Positions 24,714 to 33,695 of a stretch of DNA of 46,095 nt are shown here, one piece after another. Origin of the DNA: an uncultured Clostridia bacterium (GTDB lineage: Bacteria; Bacillota; Clostridia; Christensenellales; CAG-314); the NCBI GenBank assembly GCA_947601445.1, contig CANQGD010000013.1, forward strand, positions 1 to 46,095, read 5' to 3'. The notes beneath the pieces are model-generated. The model made no database searches and was not told the DNA's origin. It saw nothing but the letters and a program-made list of their open reading frames with translations. Made by a program: the position numbers and the translations under genes. Every line of letters starts with the position of its first letter. The stretch's first letter is position 1.

Positions 24714-26036
24714 ATGAAAAAAACTACGGATCAAGTCGTCAAAAATGCCAAAATAAAAAAGGTAAATCCTTTTGTTTTTTCCGTTCTCAACAGGATAGCG
24801 CGTATGGTTTATTACAGACCGTGCAAAGTGCAGATAAGTCGCAGCGTAAATCCCGACGATTACAAAGATAAACCCGTTATCATTGTGGCGAATCATTCTT
24901 CCCGATTTGACTACGCATTTGTCGGTTTCGCAATGAAACGCCGTCCGATAAACTTTGTCGCGGCGGAAAACGAATTTCATCGTTCGAAATTTAAGTTTAT
25001 TTTTAAGATAGGTCGCGTCATTCCAAAGAGGAATTTTGTCCCCGATACCAAAACAATACGCGGAATGTCGCAGATTCTAAGACGACAAAAGAACGGATGC
25101 GTCGCCATATTTCCTTGCGGAATGAGCACTGCAAGCGGTGCGCAGCAACCGTCTATGATAGGCACGGGAAAAATGCTCAAACACTTCGGCGTACACGTAT
25201 TGGGCGTTCGTATTCACGGCGGGTATTTGGTATGTCCCAAGTTCGATGTGAAAGAACGGTTCGGCAATGTGGAAATAGAGTTGTTCGAATTGTTCAACCC
25301 CGAGCAGTTGCACGTTCTTTCTGCCGACGAGGTTCAGCAACAGGTGGACGCCGCATTGTTTTGCGACGACTACGATTGGAACGCTATGCATCAGTATTCC
25401 TACAATCGTAAAGACGGAAAATATGCGCAAAATTTGGAACAAATACTTTACAAATGCCCGAAGTGTGGCACGGAAATGCACATGGAGGGTGAAAATAAAA
25501 CAATCAGATGTGTTCAATGCGGCAATGGAGCCACATTGGACGACAAGTACAATCTTGTCCCGATAGGAAACGGCAAAATTCCCGAAACGCCGCGTGAGTG
25601 GTTCGATTGGCAACGACGCGAAATGCGAAAAACCGTTTCCGACCCCGAGTTTGAAATGGAAGAGCATGTCAGGCTCGGTTTGTTGCCCAAGTACGGTTAC
25701 GTCAGGCACAACAAAGTATCCGTAGCGGCGGGGGAAGGTGTTTTGCGTTTGGACAAAGAGGGACTCACTTATACGGGCACGCGTCACGGCGAAGCCTGGA
25801 CCGTCACTATTCCGCGCGAGTCATTGCCTACCGTTTGTTTGCCTGTGGACGGAAGCTATTTTTACACCTATGCAAGCGGCGAATTTTTGTGTTTTACACC
25901 CGATACTCCGAGCAGTATGCGTTGGGCGCTTGCCGTAGAAGAGATATATCGCGTCAACGGAGATAAATGGGGAAACTTTACCTGGTTTGACTATGACGCG
26001 CCTCTCAAACTAAAAAAGAATCCGTTACGCAATTAA
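24714..26036 (+). CDS. PlsC-type acyltransferase with C-terminal zinc ribbon
   Basis: The 440 residues are a paralogue of the second half of the 21117 protein, without the VTT domain. HX4D is present (NHSSRFDY near 60), so the catalytic base is kept. The third block, usually PEGTRS, reads FPCGMST near 133: the Glu is replaced by Cys. A zinc ribbon follows (CPKCGTEM, then CVQCG, about 248-269), then a 170-residue C-terminal domain shared with the paralogue (RLDKEGLTYTGTRHGE). CGGAGA precedes the ATG. No membrane helix is obvious. It may acylate a different lysolipid, or a non-lipid substrate; the changed block makes its activity uncertain. Confidence 0.85.
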   Translation: MKKTTDQVVKNAKIKKVNPFVFSVLNRIARMVYYRPCKVQISRSVNPDDYKDKPVIIVANHSSRFDYAFVGFAMKRRPINFVAAENEFHRSKFKFIFKIGRVIPKRNFVPDTKTIRGMSQILRRQKNGCVAIFPCGMSTASGAQQPSMIGTGKMLKHFGVHVLGVRIHGGYLVCPKFDVKERFGNVEIELFELFNPEQLHVLSADEVQQQVDAALFCDDYDWNAMHQYSYNRKDGKYAQNLEQILYKCPKCGTEMHMEGENKTIRCVQCGNGATLDDKYNLVPIGNGKIPETPREWFDWQRREMRKTVSDPEFEMEEHVRLGLLPKYGYVRHNKVSVAAGEGVLRLDKEGLTYTGTRHGEAWTVTIPRESLPTVCLPVDGSYFYTYASGEFLCFTPDTPSSMRWALAVEEIYRVNGDKWGNFTWFDYDAPLKLKKNPLRN

Positions 26037-26074
26037 AATAAAAATTTATCTTATTCAATTTGTATTTTGTTTTA

Positions 26075-26104
26075 AGCCGCTTTTATCGAGCGGCTGTTTT
26101 TTTT
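26075..26104 (+). terminator. terminator of the VTT-PlsC operon
   Basis: AGCCGCT, loop TTTATCG, AGCGGCT, then G and eight T residues. Confidence 0.92.
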
Positions 26105-26165
26105 ACATTCGACGCGGAATATCCGGACGAAACAGCGACAGATATATTTTGCGGTGTTTTTCACA

Positions 26166-26171
26166 TATTAT
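26166..26171 (+). promoter_or_regulatory. -10 box next to the flippase start
   Basis: TATTAT ends six bases before ATG 26178, and no Shine-Dalgarno is present. The -35 (TATATT, 26143-26148) is poor. A leaderless mRNA is possible. Confidence 0.4.
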
Positions 26172-26177
26172 AGATAT

Positions 26178-27728
26178 ATGAAAAAGCATGGCGATAATTT
26201 TATTTCGGGAGCGCTGATACTGAGCCTTGGCGGACTTTTTGCCAAGATACTCGGCGCGCTGTATCGTATTCCGCTTACAAATATCATAGGCAGTTACGGC
26301 ATGGGTTTGTATCAGCTCGTTTTTCCGCCCTATATTTTGTTTTTGACAGTGGCACAGGCGGGAGTGCCGGTAGCGTTGTCAAAACTGATTGCCGAAAACA
26401 ATCAATTGGGCAACACAGATCGCTCGCGTAAAATATTCCGATGCGCGTTTTTGTTTTTGGCGGCGCTCGGCGTTATTAGCGCGGTACTTATGGCAAGTTT
26501 ATCGAGAGTGATAGCCGCCTCTCAGGGCAACAAGGAAACTGCGGAGGCATTTTTGATAGTTGCCCCGGCATTGTTGTTTGTGCCTGTGACAAATGCGTTA
26601 AAAGCATATTTTCAGGGAAATATGAACATGGTGCCTTCGGGCGTAACCACGGTTATCGAGCAAGTAGTGAAACTCGCAGTCGGACTTGCCTGTGCAATAC
26701 ACTTTATGCCGGATGTGCACAAAGCTGTAATGGGCGCCGTATTTGCAATAACGGTCAGCGAGTTCGGTTCCCTTGCCATAATGTCGGCGGTATATTTGAT
26801 ACATCGCAAGCGCAATCCGTTTGTCGGCAAAATTTCCGTCAGTCGGACGGATATAAAAAGCATTGCTCCCAATATACTGTCATTGGCAATTCCCGTAGCG
26901 CTCGGCGGTTTTGCAATGCAAATGTCGCAGGTTATCGATTCGGTTATGGTGGTCAACCTGCTTACGGTACCCAACGCAACCGAAATGTACGGGTTGTGGA
27001 CGGGCCCCGTCAATTCGATGTTGGGATTGCCCATCGCGCTAAGCAGCGGAGTTGCCGTTTCAGCCTTGCCGGGCATTACCAAAACTTATTACAGCGGTGA
27101 CAAAAACGCCTTGAACAAAGGATTCAATACCGCAATGAAATTGACGTTGGTAATTGCCTTGCCATGCGCTCTCGGTATGGTATTGCTTTCGCGCCCGATA
27201 CTTTCATTGCTTTACGGCAGTTTGCCCGAAAACGAAATTTATGTCGCTTCGGTACTTCTGTCCCTTTCGGGTTTGAGTATTGTGTTTTTGGCGATAATGC
27301 AAACCTGCGTATCCGTGTGTCAAGCAGTAGGCAAACCTTATGCGACGGTGATAATCGTGTCCTTGTCCATTGTCGTCAAAGCAGCGGTAAATTTGGCGCT
27401 GTTGCCAAATGCTCAAATAAATATTTATGCCGCGGCAATTTCCGAAACGTTATGCTATCTTTTTGCGACGGTTTGTGTTATAATTTATTTGCGAGTAAAA
27501 GTGGGGCTCAAAACGGATACCGTACCCTGTCTGATCAAACCTCTGAGCAGTTGTATGCTTATGACGCTTGTAATAGTAGTGGCGGTTACCTTTTTGAACG
27601 GAATTTTTTCCGGCACGTTCGGCACGCTTGCGCTTATTGCGATTGCGGCGTTGGTTTATTTGTTGGGACTTGTAACCCTAAAAACATTCGACAAAAGCGA
27701 ACTTCCCTTTTTGCCCGTCAAGCAATAA
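26178..27728 (+). CDS. MOP-superfamily polysaccharide flippase (YabM/SpoVB-like)
   Basis: The 516 residues have about 14 membrane helices of the MATE-like MOP fold (FISGALILSLGGLFAKILGA at the N-terminus, LYRIPLTNIIGSYGMGLYQL). Family members move lipid-linked oligosaccharides or peptidoglycan precursors across the membrane; Bacillus SpoVB and YabM are close relatives. In Bacillus yabM is directly followed by yabN (mazG); the same pair is seen here, so YabM is the better match. The frame opens at 26154, but the natural N-terminus is MKKHGDN at 26178. It heads a four-gene operon. Its presence does not prove sporulation. Confidence 0.9.
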   Translation: MKKHGDNFISGALILSLGGLFAKILGALYRIPLTNIIGSYGMGLYQLVFPPYILFLTVAQAGVPVALSKLIAENNQLGNTDRSRKIFRCAFLFLAALGVISAVLMASLSRVIAASQGNKETAEAFLIVAPALLFVPVTNALKAYFQGNMNMVPSGVTTVIEQVVKLAVGLACAIHFMPDVHKAVMGAVFAITVSEFGSLAIMSAVYLIHRKRNPFVGKISVSRTDIKSIAPNILSLAIPVALGGFAMQMSQVIDSVMVVNLLTVPNATEMYGLWTGPVNSMLGLPIALSSGVAVSALPGITKTYYSGDKNALNKGFNTAMKLTLVIALPCALGMVLLSRPILSLLYGSLPENEIYVASVLLSLSGLSIVFLAIMQTCVSVCQAVGKPYATVIIVSLSIVVKAAVNLALLPNAQINIYAAAISETLCYLFATVCVIIYLRVKVGLKTDTVPCLIKPLSSCMLMTLVIVVAVTFLNGIFSGTFGTLALIAIAALVYLLGLVTLKTFDKSELPFLPVKQ

Positions 27729-27749
27729 CAATTCGGGAGCAATATACTT

Positions 27750-29132
27750 ATGATTACGGTAGTGGGAATGGGTCGCAAAAGCGGCGATTTGACGGAAGAC
27801 GGACGCACCGCCATATTGCGTGCGGATATTGTTGTAGTCAAGTCTGCCAAAACTCATGTTGCGAAAACGGTCGTGGCAATAAGAAACGACGCGGTATACT
27901 GCGACGATTTGTTCGAGACGGCGGCGGATTTCGATTCTCTCAATCGCGCAATAGCGCAGAGACTGTATTCTTACGGTGACAAGCGAGTGACGTTTTGCGT
28001 TGTGGGCGAAGGTAGTGACGACACAACGGTGCAAAGCATGCACGGAGTAAGTGTTGTTCCGGGGGTTTCATTGTATTCATCCGTTGTCGGCAATTCCATT
28101 GACGGCGGCAGCGTAGTTTACACCGCGCAGGACTTTATATCCGCCGCGCATGTACTGCCGCAACCTACCGTTATCAAATGTATTTATGACAAGTACGTCG
28201 CCGCCGAAGTACAGTTGAAATTGCTTCGAGCTTTTGATCCCGATACCGAAGTCGTGTATTGTTACGATAAATCCATTGTAAAGTTTCCTTTGAGCGAGTT
28301 GATAAAGCAAAGGTTCGGATACCAGAGTACGCTGTATATCAAGCCAAAAGCGCTTTTAACCAGACAGGTATTCGATTACTATGACTGCACCGACATTATG
28401 ACGTTGCTGTGCTCACCCGACGGCTGTCCTTGGGATAGAGAACAAACGCACAAAAGCATCATAAAAAACGTAATAGAAGAAGCCTACGAATTGGCGGACG
28501 CGTTGGAAAAAGAGGACACAAACCATACCGTGGAGGAATTGGGCGACTTGCTTATGCAGGTGATTTTCCACTTGGAGATTGCGGGCAACAACGGCGAATT
28601 CGAACCGGAAACGGTGTATACGAGGTTGTGTCGCAAACTTATCGACAGACATCCGCATGTGTTCGGAGATGTCAAAGCCGCCGATTCGGGAGAGTCTCTC
28701 GGCGTGTGGGAACGGCAAAAACTCAAAGAACATCGAATCAAAGGTACTGCGCAAAACGTATTGGATGTACCTCGCGGTATGTCGGCGCTTATGCGATGCC
28801 AAAAAGTATCTTCTCGCGCGTCGAAGGGCGGTTACGAATTTGAAAGCGTCGAACAGGTGGCGGGAAAGGTAATCGAAGAGTTGAAAGAGTTTCTTGCGGC
28901 GGACTCGGAGAACAGACAGATGGAGGGCGGCGATTTGTTGTTTGCCTGCGCAAGTCTGTTGCGACTTAGCGGAATCGACGCGGAGACAGCGTTGCTGATG
29001 TCTACCGAAAAATTCATTACGCGCGTTGTCGAGTGCGAGCGGCTGCTTTCGGAACGCTCGCAAAATCTTAAAGAAATGTCGGCGGCGGAATTTGACGCAT
29101 TGTGGCAAGAGGCAAAGCGCAATGTCGGATAA
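27750..29132 (+). CDS. mazG: YabN-type protein: degenerate tetrapyrrole methylase domain plus MazG pyrophosphohydrolase
   Basis: MazG hydrolyses nucleoside triphosphates to monophosphates. The 460 residues have an N-terminal Rossmann-like methylase domain (1-210) and two MazG units (about 215-330 and 345-450). The first unit is complete: CPWDREQTHKSIIKNVIEEA, then EELGDLLMQVIFH, with the Glu/Asp metal site. The methylase half lacks the usual GPGD and PGHP motifs (it reads GMGRKSGD and VVGEGSDD), so it is probably catalytically dead, as in many YabN proteins. GGGAG precedes the ATG. It follows the flippase by 21 bases and overlaps dus by 11. Confidence 0.92.
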   Translation: MITVVGMGRKSGDLTEDGRTAILRADIVVVKSAKTHVAKTVVAIRNDAVYCDDLFETAADFDSLNRAIAQRLYSYGDKRVTFCVVGEGSDDTTVQSMHGVSVVPGVSLYSSVVGNSIDGGSVVYTAQDFISAAHVLPQPTVIKCIYDKYVAAEVQLKLLRAFDPDTEVVYCYDKSIVKFPLSELIKQRFGYQSTLYIKPKALLTRQVFDYYDCTDIMTLLCSPDGCPWDREQTHKSIIKNVIEEAYELADALEKEDTNHTVEELGDLLMQVIFHLEIAGNNGEFEPETVYTRLCRKLIDRHPHVFGDVKAADSGESLGVWERQKLKEHRIKGTAQNVLDVPRGMSALMRCQKVSSRASKGGYEFESVEQVAGKVIEELKEFLAADSENRQMEGGDLLFACASLLRLSGIDAETALLMSTEKFITRVVECERLLSERSQNLKEMSAAEFDALWQEAKRNVG

Positions 29133-30057
29133 ATTCGTAACTACGCTTGCGCCGATGGCGGGCTATACCGACTTTGCGTATCGCACGATATGCAAAGATT
29201 TCGGAGCAGACCTCACCGTTACCGAAATGGTAAGCAGCAAGGCGCTTGTGATGGGCAATGAGCTTTCACGGCGTATGCTTTTTCGCGAAGAGACGTCTCC
29301 CGCTTTTTGCCAGATATTCGGTCACGAACCGGACATTATGGCTGAAAGCGTGCAGATTCCCGAGGTGATGAATTACGACGGCGTAGACATAAATATGGGA
29401 TGTCCCGTTCGCAAGATAGTAAGCAACGGGGACGGATCGGCGCTTTTTGAAAACCCTCGCCTTGCTTCACAGTGCATATCCGCAGTCAAGTTGGCATTAA
29501 AAAACAAACCCGTTTCGGTAAAATTCCGTCTCGGCATTTCCGATAGCGACGGAGCGGTGGATTTTGCCAAGATGTGTCGTGACAGCGGCGCGGATTTTGT
29601 TACGGTGCATTTCAGAACGCGCAAACAAATGTACAGCGGCGACGCCGATTTTACCCTTTTGCCCAAGTTGTCCCAATTGGGTATTCCCATCATTGCAAAT
29701 GGGGATATTTCCACCAAACAACAATGTGAAAAAATGCGTGAAATGGGGGCAAGCGGAGTGGCTGTCGGCAGAGCGGCTTTTGGCAGACCTTATATTTTTT
29801 CGGAGTTGAAAGATAAAAGGTTTGAATTTGATGCATTGGACGCAATCGAAAGTCATGCAAAACTTTTGTGCAAGATTTTCAACGAACGCGTCGTGGCAAA
29901 CGAAATGAAAAAACATATTGCGTGCTATCTCAAAGGCAAGCGCAACGGAAAATCGGTAACGGTGGAAGTTATGAATGCGCACGACTTGGATGAAATAACT
30001 GCGCTTTGTCGTAATTTTTTCCAAACGTATCCGCAACTAAGGAGAACAATCGGATGA
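29122..30057 (+). CDS. dus: tRNA-dihydrouridine synthase (DusB type)
   Basis: Dus enzymes reduce uridines in tRNA to dihydrouridine with FMN and NADPH. The 311 residues match the family: LAPMAGYTDFAYRTIC at the N-terminus, the catalytic Cys94 in NMGCPVRKIV, VKFRLG, and ANGDISTKQQ for the phosphate site. The open frame begins at 29026, but those residues are out-of-frame mazG sequence; ATG 29122 lies just inside the end of mazG, which implies translational coupling. The stop overlaps the trmL start (ATGA). Confidence 0.95.
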   Translation: MSDKFVTTLAPMAGYTDFAYRTICKDFGADLTVTEMVSSKALVMGNELSRRMLFREETSPAFCQIFGHEPDIMAESVQIPEVMNYDGVDINMGCPVRKIVSNGDGSALFENPRLASQCISAVKLALKNKPVSVKFRLGISDSDGAVDFAKMCRDSGADFVTVHFRTRKQMYSGDADFTLLPKLSQLGIPIIANGDISTKQQCEKMREMGASGVAVGRAAFGRPYIFSELKDKRFEFDALDAIESHAKLLCKIFNERVVANEMKKHIACYLKGKRNGKSVTVEVMNAHDLDEITALCRNFFQTYPQLRRTIG

Positions 30058-30542
30058 TACATATAGTTTTGGTAGAACCGGAAATCCCGCAAAATACGGG
30101 TAATATTGTGCGTACGGCGGCAGCGACGGGGAGCGTGGTGCATCTTGTCCGCCCATTGGGGTTTGACACAAGCGACCGTATGCTTAAACGTGCCGGGTTG
30201 GATTATTGGAAGGATTGCAAAATTTTTTATCATGACAGTTTTTCGGAACTGCAAACCGCCTATCCCGACGGGGAATTTTGGTATTTTTCCACCAAGGCAA
30301 GTAAAATACACACTGCGCCGCGCTATACCGATGAAGTTTTCCTTGTTTTCGGAAAAGAGACCAAGGGCTTACCCGAACAGCTTTTGCACGACAACTATGA
30401 TCATGCGGTGCGTATACCTATGATCGCGGATACGCGCAGTCTCAACCTGTCCAATTCCGTTGCGATCGCTGTTTACGAAGTACTGCGCCAACATGACTTC
30501 GCCGGCTTTAACCTTGCGGGTCATTTAAGAGAGTTTCGTTAA
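30054..30542 (+). CDS. trmL: tRNA (cytidine(34)-2'-O)-methyltransferase
   Basis: TrmL is a SPOUT methyltransferase that modifies the wobble base of tRNA-Leu. The 162 residues hold the three family motifs: EIPQNTGNIVRTAAATG, VFGKETKGLP, and SLNLSNSVAIAVYEVLRQ, which build the knotted AdoMet site. It overlaps dus by four bases (ATGA), so the two tRNA-modification enzymes are made together. The last gene of the flippase operon; no clear terminator follows. Confidence 0.96.
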   Translation: MIHIVLVEPEIPQNTGNIVRTAAATGSVVHLVRPLGFDTSDRMLKRAGLDYWKDCKIFYHDSFSELQTAYPDGEFWYFSTKASKIHTAPRYTDEVFLVFGKETKGLPEQLLHDNYDHAVRIPMIADTRSLNLSNSVAIAVYEVLRQHDFAGFNLAGHLREFR

Positions 30543-30836
30543 GCCATCGGTTTTAGACATTCTTGTAATTGTTTAAGTAAGTTTGTTTGAAAAATTTTTT
30601 GATTGAAATAACGATGTTTTGTACAAAAGTTTGATCATCGTCGATATTTCTGTAACTTAAACGAAGTTAAAATGCGGCGTTGGGTTGTTACGTATAAGAA
30701 ATTTACAATACAAAATTGCCAGATCAAAAAATATGCTCTATTTCGTTTGAAAAACAGAGGTTTTCATAGAGATTTTAGATCACGTTTGAGTTTGCATATA
30801 TTAAATGTGGGATTTCGTGCAATTTTACAATAAATA
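30543..30836. other. AT-rich intergenic stretch
   Basis: No gene, tRNA or known riboswitch was recognised here. No hairpin with a T run was seen after trmL. The promoter of the esterase gene follows. Confidence 0.4.
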
Positions 30837-30865
30837 TTGAATTGTTTGAAAAAATATAGTATTAT
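30837..30865 (+). promoter_or_regulatory. promoter of the esterase gene
   Basis: TTGAAT (30837-30842), a 17-base spacer, TATTAT (30860-30865), in a very AT-rich region. The leader is about 58 bases. Confidence 0.65.
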
Positions 30866-30930
30866 ATTATCGGTGAAAATTGTCACAAATAAAATGCGGT
30901 AAAAGTTTTATTGCGTTCGAGAGGTAATTT

Positions 30931-31749
30931 ATGTCTAAAATAGAGAATTTTGAAATGGAGATCGACACCCTAAATCGTATGCGTACCGTTTGGGTGTATC
31001 TTCCGGATAATTATGACGAAAAGGGAGAAGGTTTTCCCGTCATATATATGCACGACGGACAAAATTTGTTTTACGATCGTTTGACCGCCTACGGAGCTGC
31101 ATGGCACGTTGACAAAGTGTTGGATGAAATATACCGAAATACGGGTTTGAGTTGCATCGTGGTCGGAGTGGAGTGCAATGACAAAGTTCGTTTTTCCGAG
31201 TACAGTCCGTGGAAAGCGGTTCCGAATATGCGTCATCGTCCAAAAGACAAACAAAATATGGGCGGCGAGGGCGGAAAATATGCCGAATGGTTTTCGAATG
31301 TGTTGAAACCTTATATCGACGGTCATTACAACACCGATAGGCATCGTATGGCAACCGCCGTGGCGGGCAGCAGTATGGGCGGATTGATCAGCTGTTACAT
31401 TGGACTCAAATATCAACGCGTATATGAAACAATGGGATTGTTTTCTACATATACGGCGTTCAATCAGCTTGCTTTCAACAATTTCGAAAATACCACGGCG
31501 CAAAGCATGCCGCAGCACGCGTTTATTTATGCAGGCGGCAAAGAATGGGGGCAGGAAGACAGCAAAGCCAACCGCGAAATGGTCAACATCGCCGTAAATT
31601 TGTACAAAAAGTTGTTCAAAAGGCAGATATGTTGCGAGTTGGTTTTGGATAGCGAACTGCCTCATTATGAAACCGCTTGGGAAACTTATTTTCGTCCCTT
31701 CGCCGAGCATTTTTTGGAGAGATACTCCGAATTTAAAAAGAAACAGTAA
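30931..31749 (+). CDS. alpha/beta-hydrolase esterase (esterase D/IroE-like)
   Basis: The 272 residues fit the Esterase D-like family (PF00756), which includes feruloyl, S-formylglutathione and siderophore esterases. The signs are VWVYLPDNYDE at the N-terminus, VIYMHDGQNLF, the nucleophile Ser148 in AGSSMGG, and the probable catalytic His245 in LPHYETAW. No signal peptide is present, so it is cytoplasmic. GAGAGG precedes the ATG. It is monocistronic. The substrate cannot be told from the sequence. Acetyl-xylan or ferulate ester cleavage is possible in a gut organism, but nothing nearby supports it. Confidence 0.85.
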   Translation: MSKIENFEMEIDTLNRMRTVWVYLPDNYDEKGEGFPVIYMHDGQNLFYDRLTAYGAAWHVDKVLDEIYRNTGLSCIVVGVECNDKVRFSEYSPWKAVPNMRHRPKDKQNMGGEGGKYAEWFSNVLKPYIDGHYNTDRHRMATAVAGSSMGGLISCYIGLKYQRVYETMGLFSTYTAFNQLAFNNFENTTAQSMPQHAFIYAGGKEWGQEDSKANREMVNIAVNLYKKLFKRQICCELVLDSELPHYETAWETYFRPFAEHFLERYSEFKKKQ

Positions 31750-31833
31750 GCATAATGTGACGCTTTACCGATTTTTAAGCGGTGTCGTTGACGGCATGTC
31801 GGCTGCGAAGATGTATTTTGTTAGGCGTATATC

Positions 31834-31862
31834 TTTACAAAACCGACAGTTTAATGTATAAT
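31834..31862 (+). promoter_or_regulatory. promoter of maf, probably leaderless
   Basis: TTTACA (31834-31839), a 17-base spacer, TATAAT (31857-31862). ATG 31872 lies nine bases after the -10, so the mRNA would start within about three bases of the start codon. No Shine-Dalgarno is possible. Confidence 0.75.
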
Positions 31863-31871
31863 TAAAACAAT

Positions 31872-32426
31872 ATGCAACTTATTCTTGCAAGCAGTTCTCC
31901 GCGCAGACGCGAGCTGCTTTCTCAACTGCAATATCCGTTTGAAGTGATACCTGCCGTCGGCGAGGAAGTCAGTACGGCAATCGAACCGACGGATATAGTT
32001 AAAGAACTCGCCTCGCGAAAAGCCACCGAGGTTTTTATGGCTCATCGCGAAGATGTCGTGGTGGGTTGCGATACCGTGGTCGATTTCGACGGGCAAATTT
32101 TAGGCAAGCCGAAGGATCGTGACGACGCGTTTCGCATGTTGCGCCTGTTATCGGGGAAAACTCACCTCGTTCACACGGGAGTATGCGTTATAAGTTCCGT
32201 TGGAGTTTGGCTGTTCTGCGACAGCACAGAAGTGCATTTCAGAAGCCTTTCCGAAAGGGAAATAGCCGATTATGTGGATTCGGGAGAGGCTTACGGTAAA
32301 GCGGGCGCTTACGGAATACAGGACGACAGTAGGTTTGTAGAAAGTTATACGGGCGATTACGATAACGTTGTGGGACTTCCTCTTTATCGATTGAAAAAAA
32401 TTTTGGATACAATTTACAAAAGGTGA
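31872..32426 (+). CDS. maf: Maf-like nucleotide pyrophosphatase
   Basis: Maf proteins hydrolyse non-canonical or modified nucleotides (dTTP/UTP pyrophosphatase activity) and can arrest septation when overproduced. The 184 residues show ASSSPRRRELLSQL at the N-terminus, the Glu-containing EVSTAIEP loop, GCDTVVDFDGQILGKPKD, and GKAGAYGIQ near the C-terminus. It is followed after 4 bases by an mreB-like gene, as in the maf-radC-mreBCD cluster of Bacillus, though radC and mreCD are absent here. The start codon is nearly at the predicted 5' end of the mRNA. Confidence 0.95.
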   Translation: MQLILASSSPRRRELLSQLQYPFEVIPAVGEEVSTAIEPTDIVKELASRKATEVFMAHREDVVVGCDTVVDFDGQILGKPKDRDDAFRMLRLLSGKTHLVHTGVCVISSVGVWLFCDSTEVHFRSLSEREIADYVDSGEAYGKAGAYGIQDDSRFVESYTGDYDNVVGLPLYRLKKILDTIYKR

Positions 32427-32430
32427 TAAC

Positions 32431-33393
32431 ATGGCTAATTACGAACTTGTTTTCGATCTCGGCTCTGCTTATGTTTCGGCAGGCAGCAAAAAGGACGGAT
32501 TTACGGACAAAATACCCTCTGTGGTGGCAATATCTACGGATTCGAACCAAATTGTGGGAGTGGGCGTGGAAGCTATACGTTTGGGTAATACCGTAGGCAG
32601 CGGTGTAAAACTTGCGCACCCGATATTGGAGGGGGCGATTATCGACGCAGACGGCGCAAAAGCGATAATATCTTCTATGTTGAATAGGCTTGTCAATTAC
32701 AAGATGAGCGCATTCAGTCGCTACAATGTCGTTTGTGCGGTTCCGTGCGGTATGATAAGCAGCGATAAAAATACAATCGAGACGATTTTCCTCGGATTGG
32801 GTGCCAAACAGGTCAACTTTGTGGAAACTCCGATAGCCGACAGCGTGCATCTGTTCAATGAATTTCGCACCCGTCAAGGCATTGTGGTAAATATAGGTTA
32901 CGATTGCACGGACCTCGCTATTGTTTCGTCCAATCAGATTGCGGCGGGCTGCACGCTTTATTATAGCGGAAAGACGCTTACGGAGGCCATATCCGAGCGA
33001 ATACGCGCAAAATATATGATTCAGTTGAATAACGAAGCGGCGGAATATCTGAAACTCAATTGCGCAAGTCTGTATCCGAACGACTCCACCGTGGTGTCGG
33101 TTTCCGGTACAAATACGCAAAGCGGCATAACGGAGCAAATCAACATAAGCAGCAAGGAACTATACGATACGGTAGTTGAGTTTGTACGCAAGTATGTACG
33201 TATAATCCAAAGTTTAATGGATAGCGTGCGAAGCGATCTTGCAACTCTCGTCCATAACGACGGAGTTATGTTGTGCGGGGGCGGTTCGAAGCTTGCCGGT
33301 CTTGATATGTTTTTGCAAAGCGAACTTGGGTTGCCCGTATATGTTGCCAACTATCCCGACGACGTTACTATCAAAGGACTTTTGGCGATGTAA
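32431..33393 (+). CDS. divergent MreB/actin-like protein
   Basis: The 320 residues have the actin-fold pattern of MreB: VFDLGSAYVS (phosphate 1), VCAVPCGMISSDKN (the VPSGITEVEKRA region), ETPIAD, and VMLCGGGSKLAGLD (adenosine site). The phosphate-2 loop reads VVNIGYDCTDLAIVS instead of VVDIGGGTTEVAVIS: the key Asp is Asn154 and two of three Gly are lost. It is shorter than MreB (about 340). AAGGTG precedes the ATG; maf lies 4 bases upstream. It may still polymerise with altered ATP hydrolysis. No mreC or mreD is nearby. It could be the main rod-shape protein or a specialised paralogue. Confidence 0.85.
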   Translation: MANYELVFDLGSAYVSAGSKKDGFTDKIPSVVAISTDSNQIVGVGVEAIRLGNTVGSGVKLAHPILEGAIIDADGAKAIISSMLNRLVNYKMSAFSRYNVVCAVPCGMISSDKNTIETIFLGLGAKQVNFVETPIADSVHLFNEFRTRQGIVVNIGYDCTDLAIVSSNQIAAGCTLYYSGKTLTEAISERIRAKYMIQLNNEAAEYLKLNCASLYPNDSTVVSVSGTNTQSGITEQINISSKELYDTVVEFVRKYVRIIQSLMDSVRSDLATLVHNDGVMLCGGGSKLAGLDMFLQSELGLPVYVANYPDDVTIKGLLAM

Positions 33394-33617
33394 CTCATCG
33401 GCAATGCACGATTCCGACTTTTGTAAACTTAAAATTTATTTACTGAATGCACCCCGAATATGCTGTTTGATTGGTTGGCGGTATGCGGCGGTGCATTTTG
33501 TTTGAAAATGTCTTGTAAGGCACGAAGTCCCTGATAGATATAAATACAAAAAACATAGACGAACAAAACATTGCGGTGAAAAACAATCGATTGCGTTGAC
33601 TTTTTTAATATAAAATA
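33394..33617. other. intergenic stretch with a long-range inverted repeat
   Basis: AATGCACC (33446-33453) and GGTGCATT (33490-33497) could pair around a 36-base loop, followed by TTG and T-rich sequence. It could terminate the maf-mreB transcript, but the loop is long. No gene was recognised. Confidence 0.35.
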
Positions 33618-33645
33618 TTGACAAAAATTTCAGCTCGGTTATAAT
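33618..33645 (+). promoter_or_regulatory. promoter of rubrerythrin
   Basis: TTGACA (33618-33623), a 16-base spacer, TATAAT (33640-33645): consensus boxes. The leader is about 43 bases. Confidence 0.75.
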
Positions 33646-33695
33646 TTAATCAAAAGCTACACAGAAATCTTAATTTTAATTTTACGGAGGGCAAT

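Noticed and set aside
33436-33624. A 62-codon minus-strand open frame between the mreB-like gene and rubrerythrin
   Set aside because: No Shine-Dalgarno and no recognisable sequence; it spans the long-range inverted repeat.
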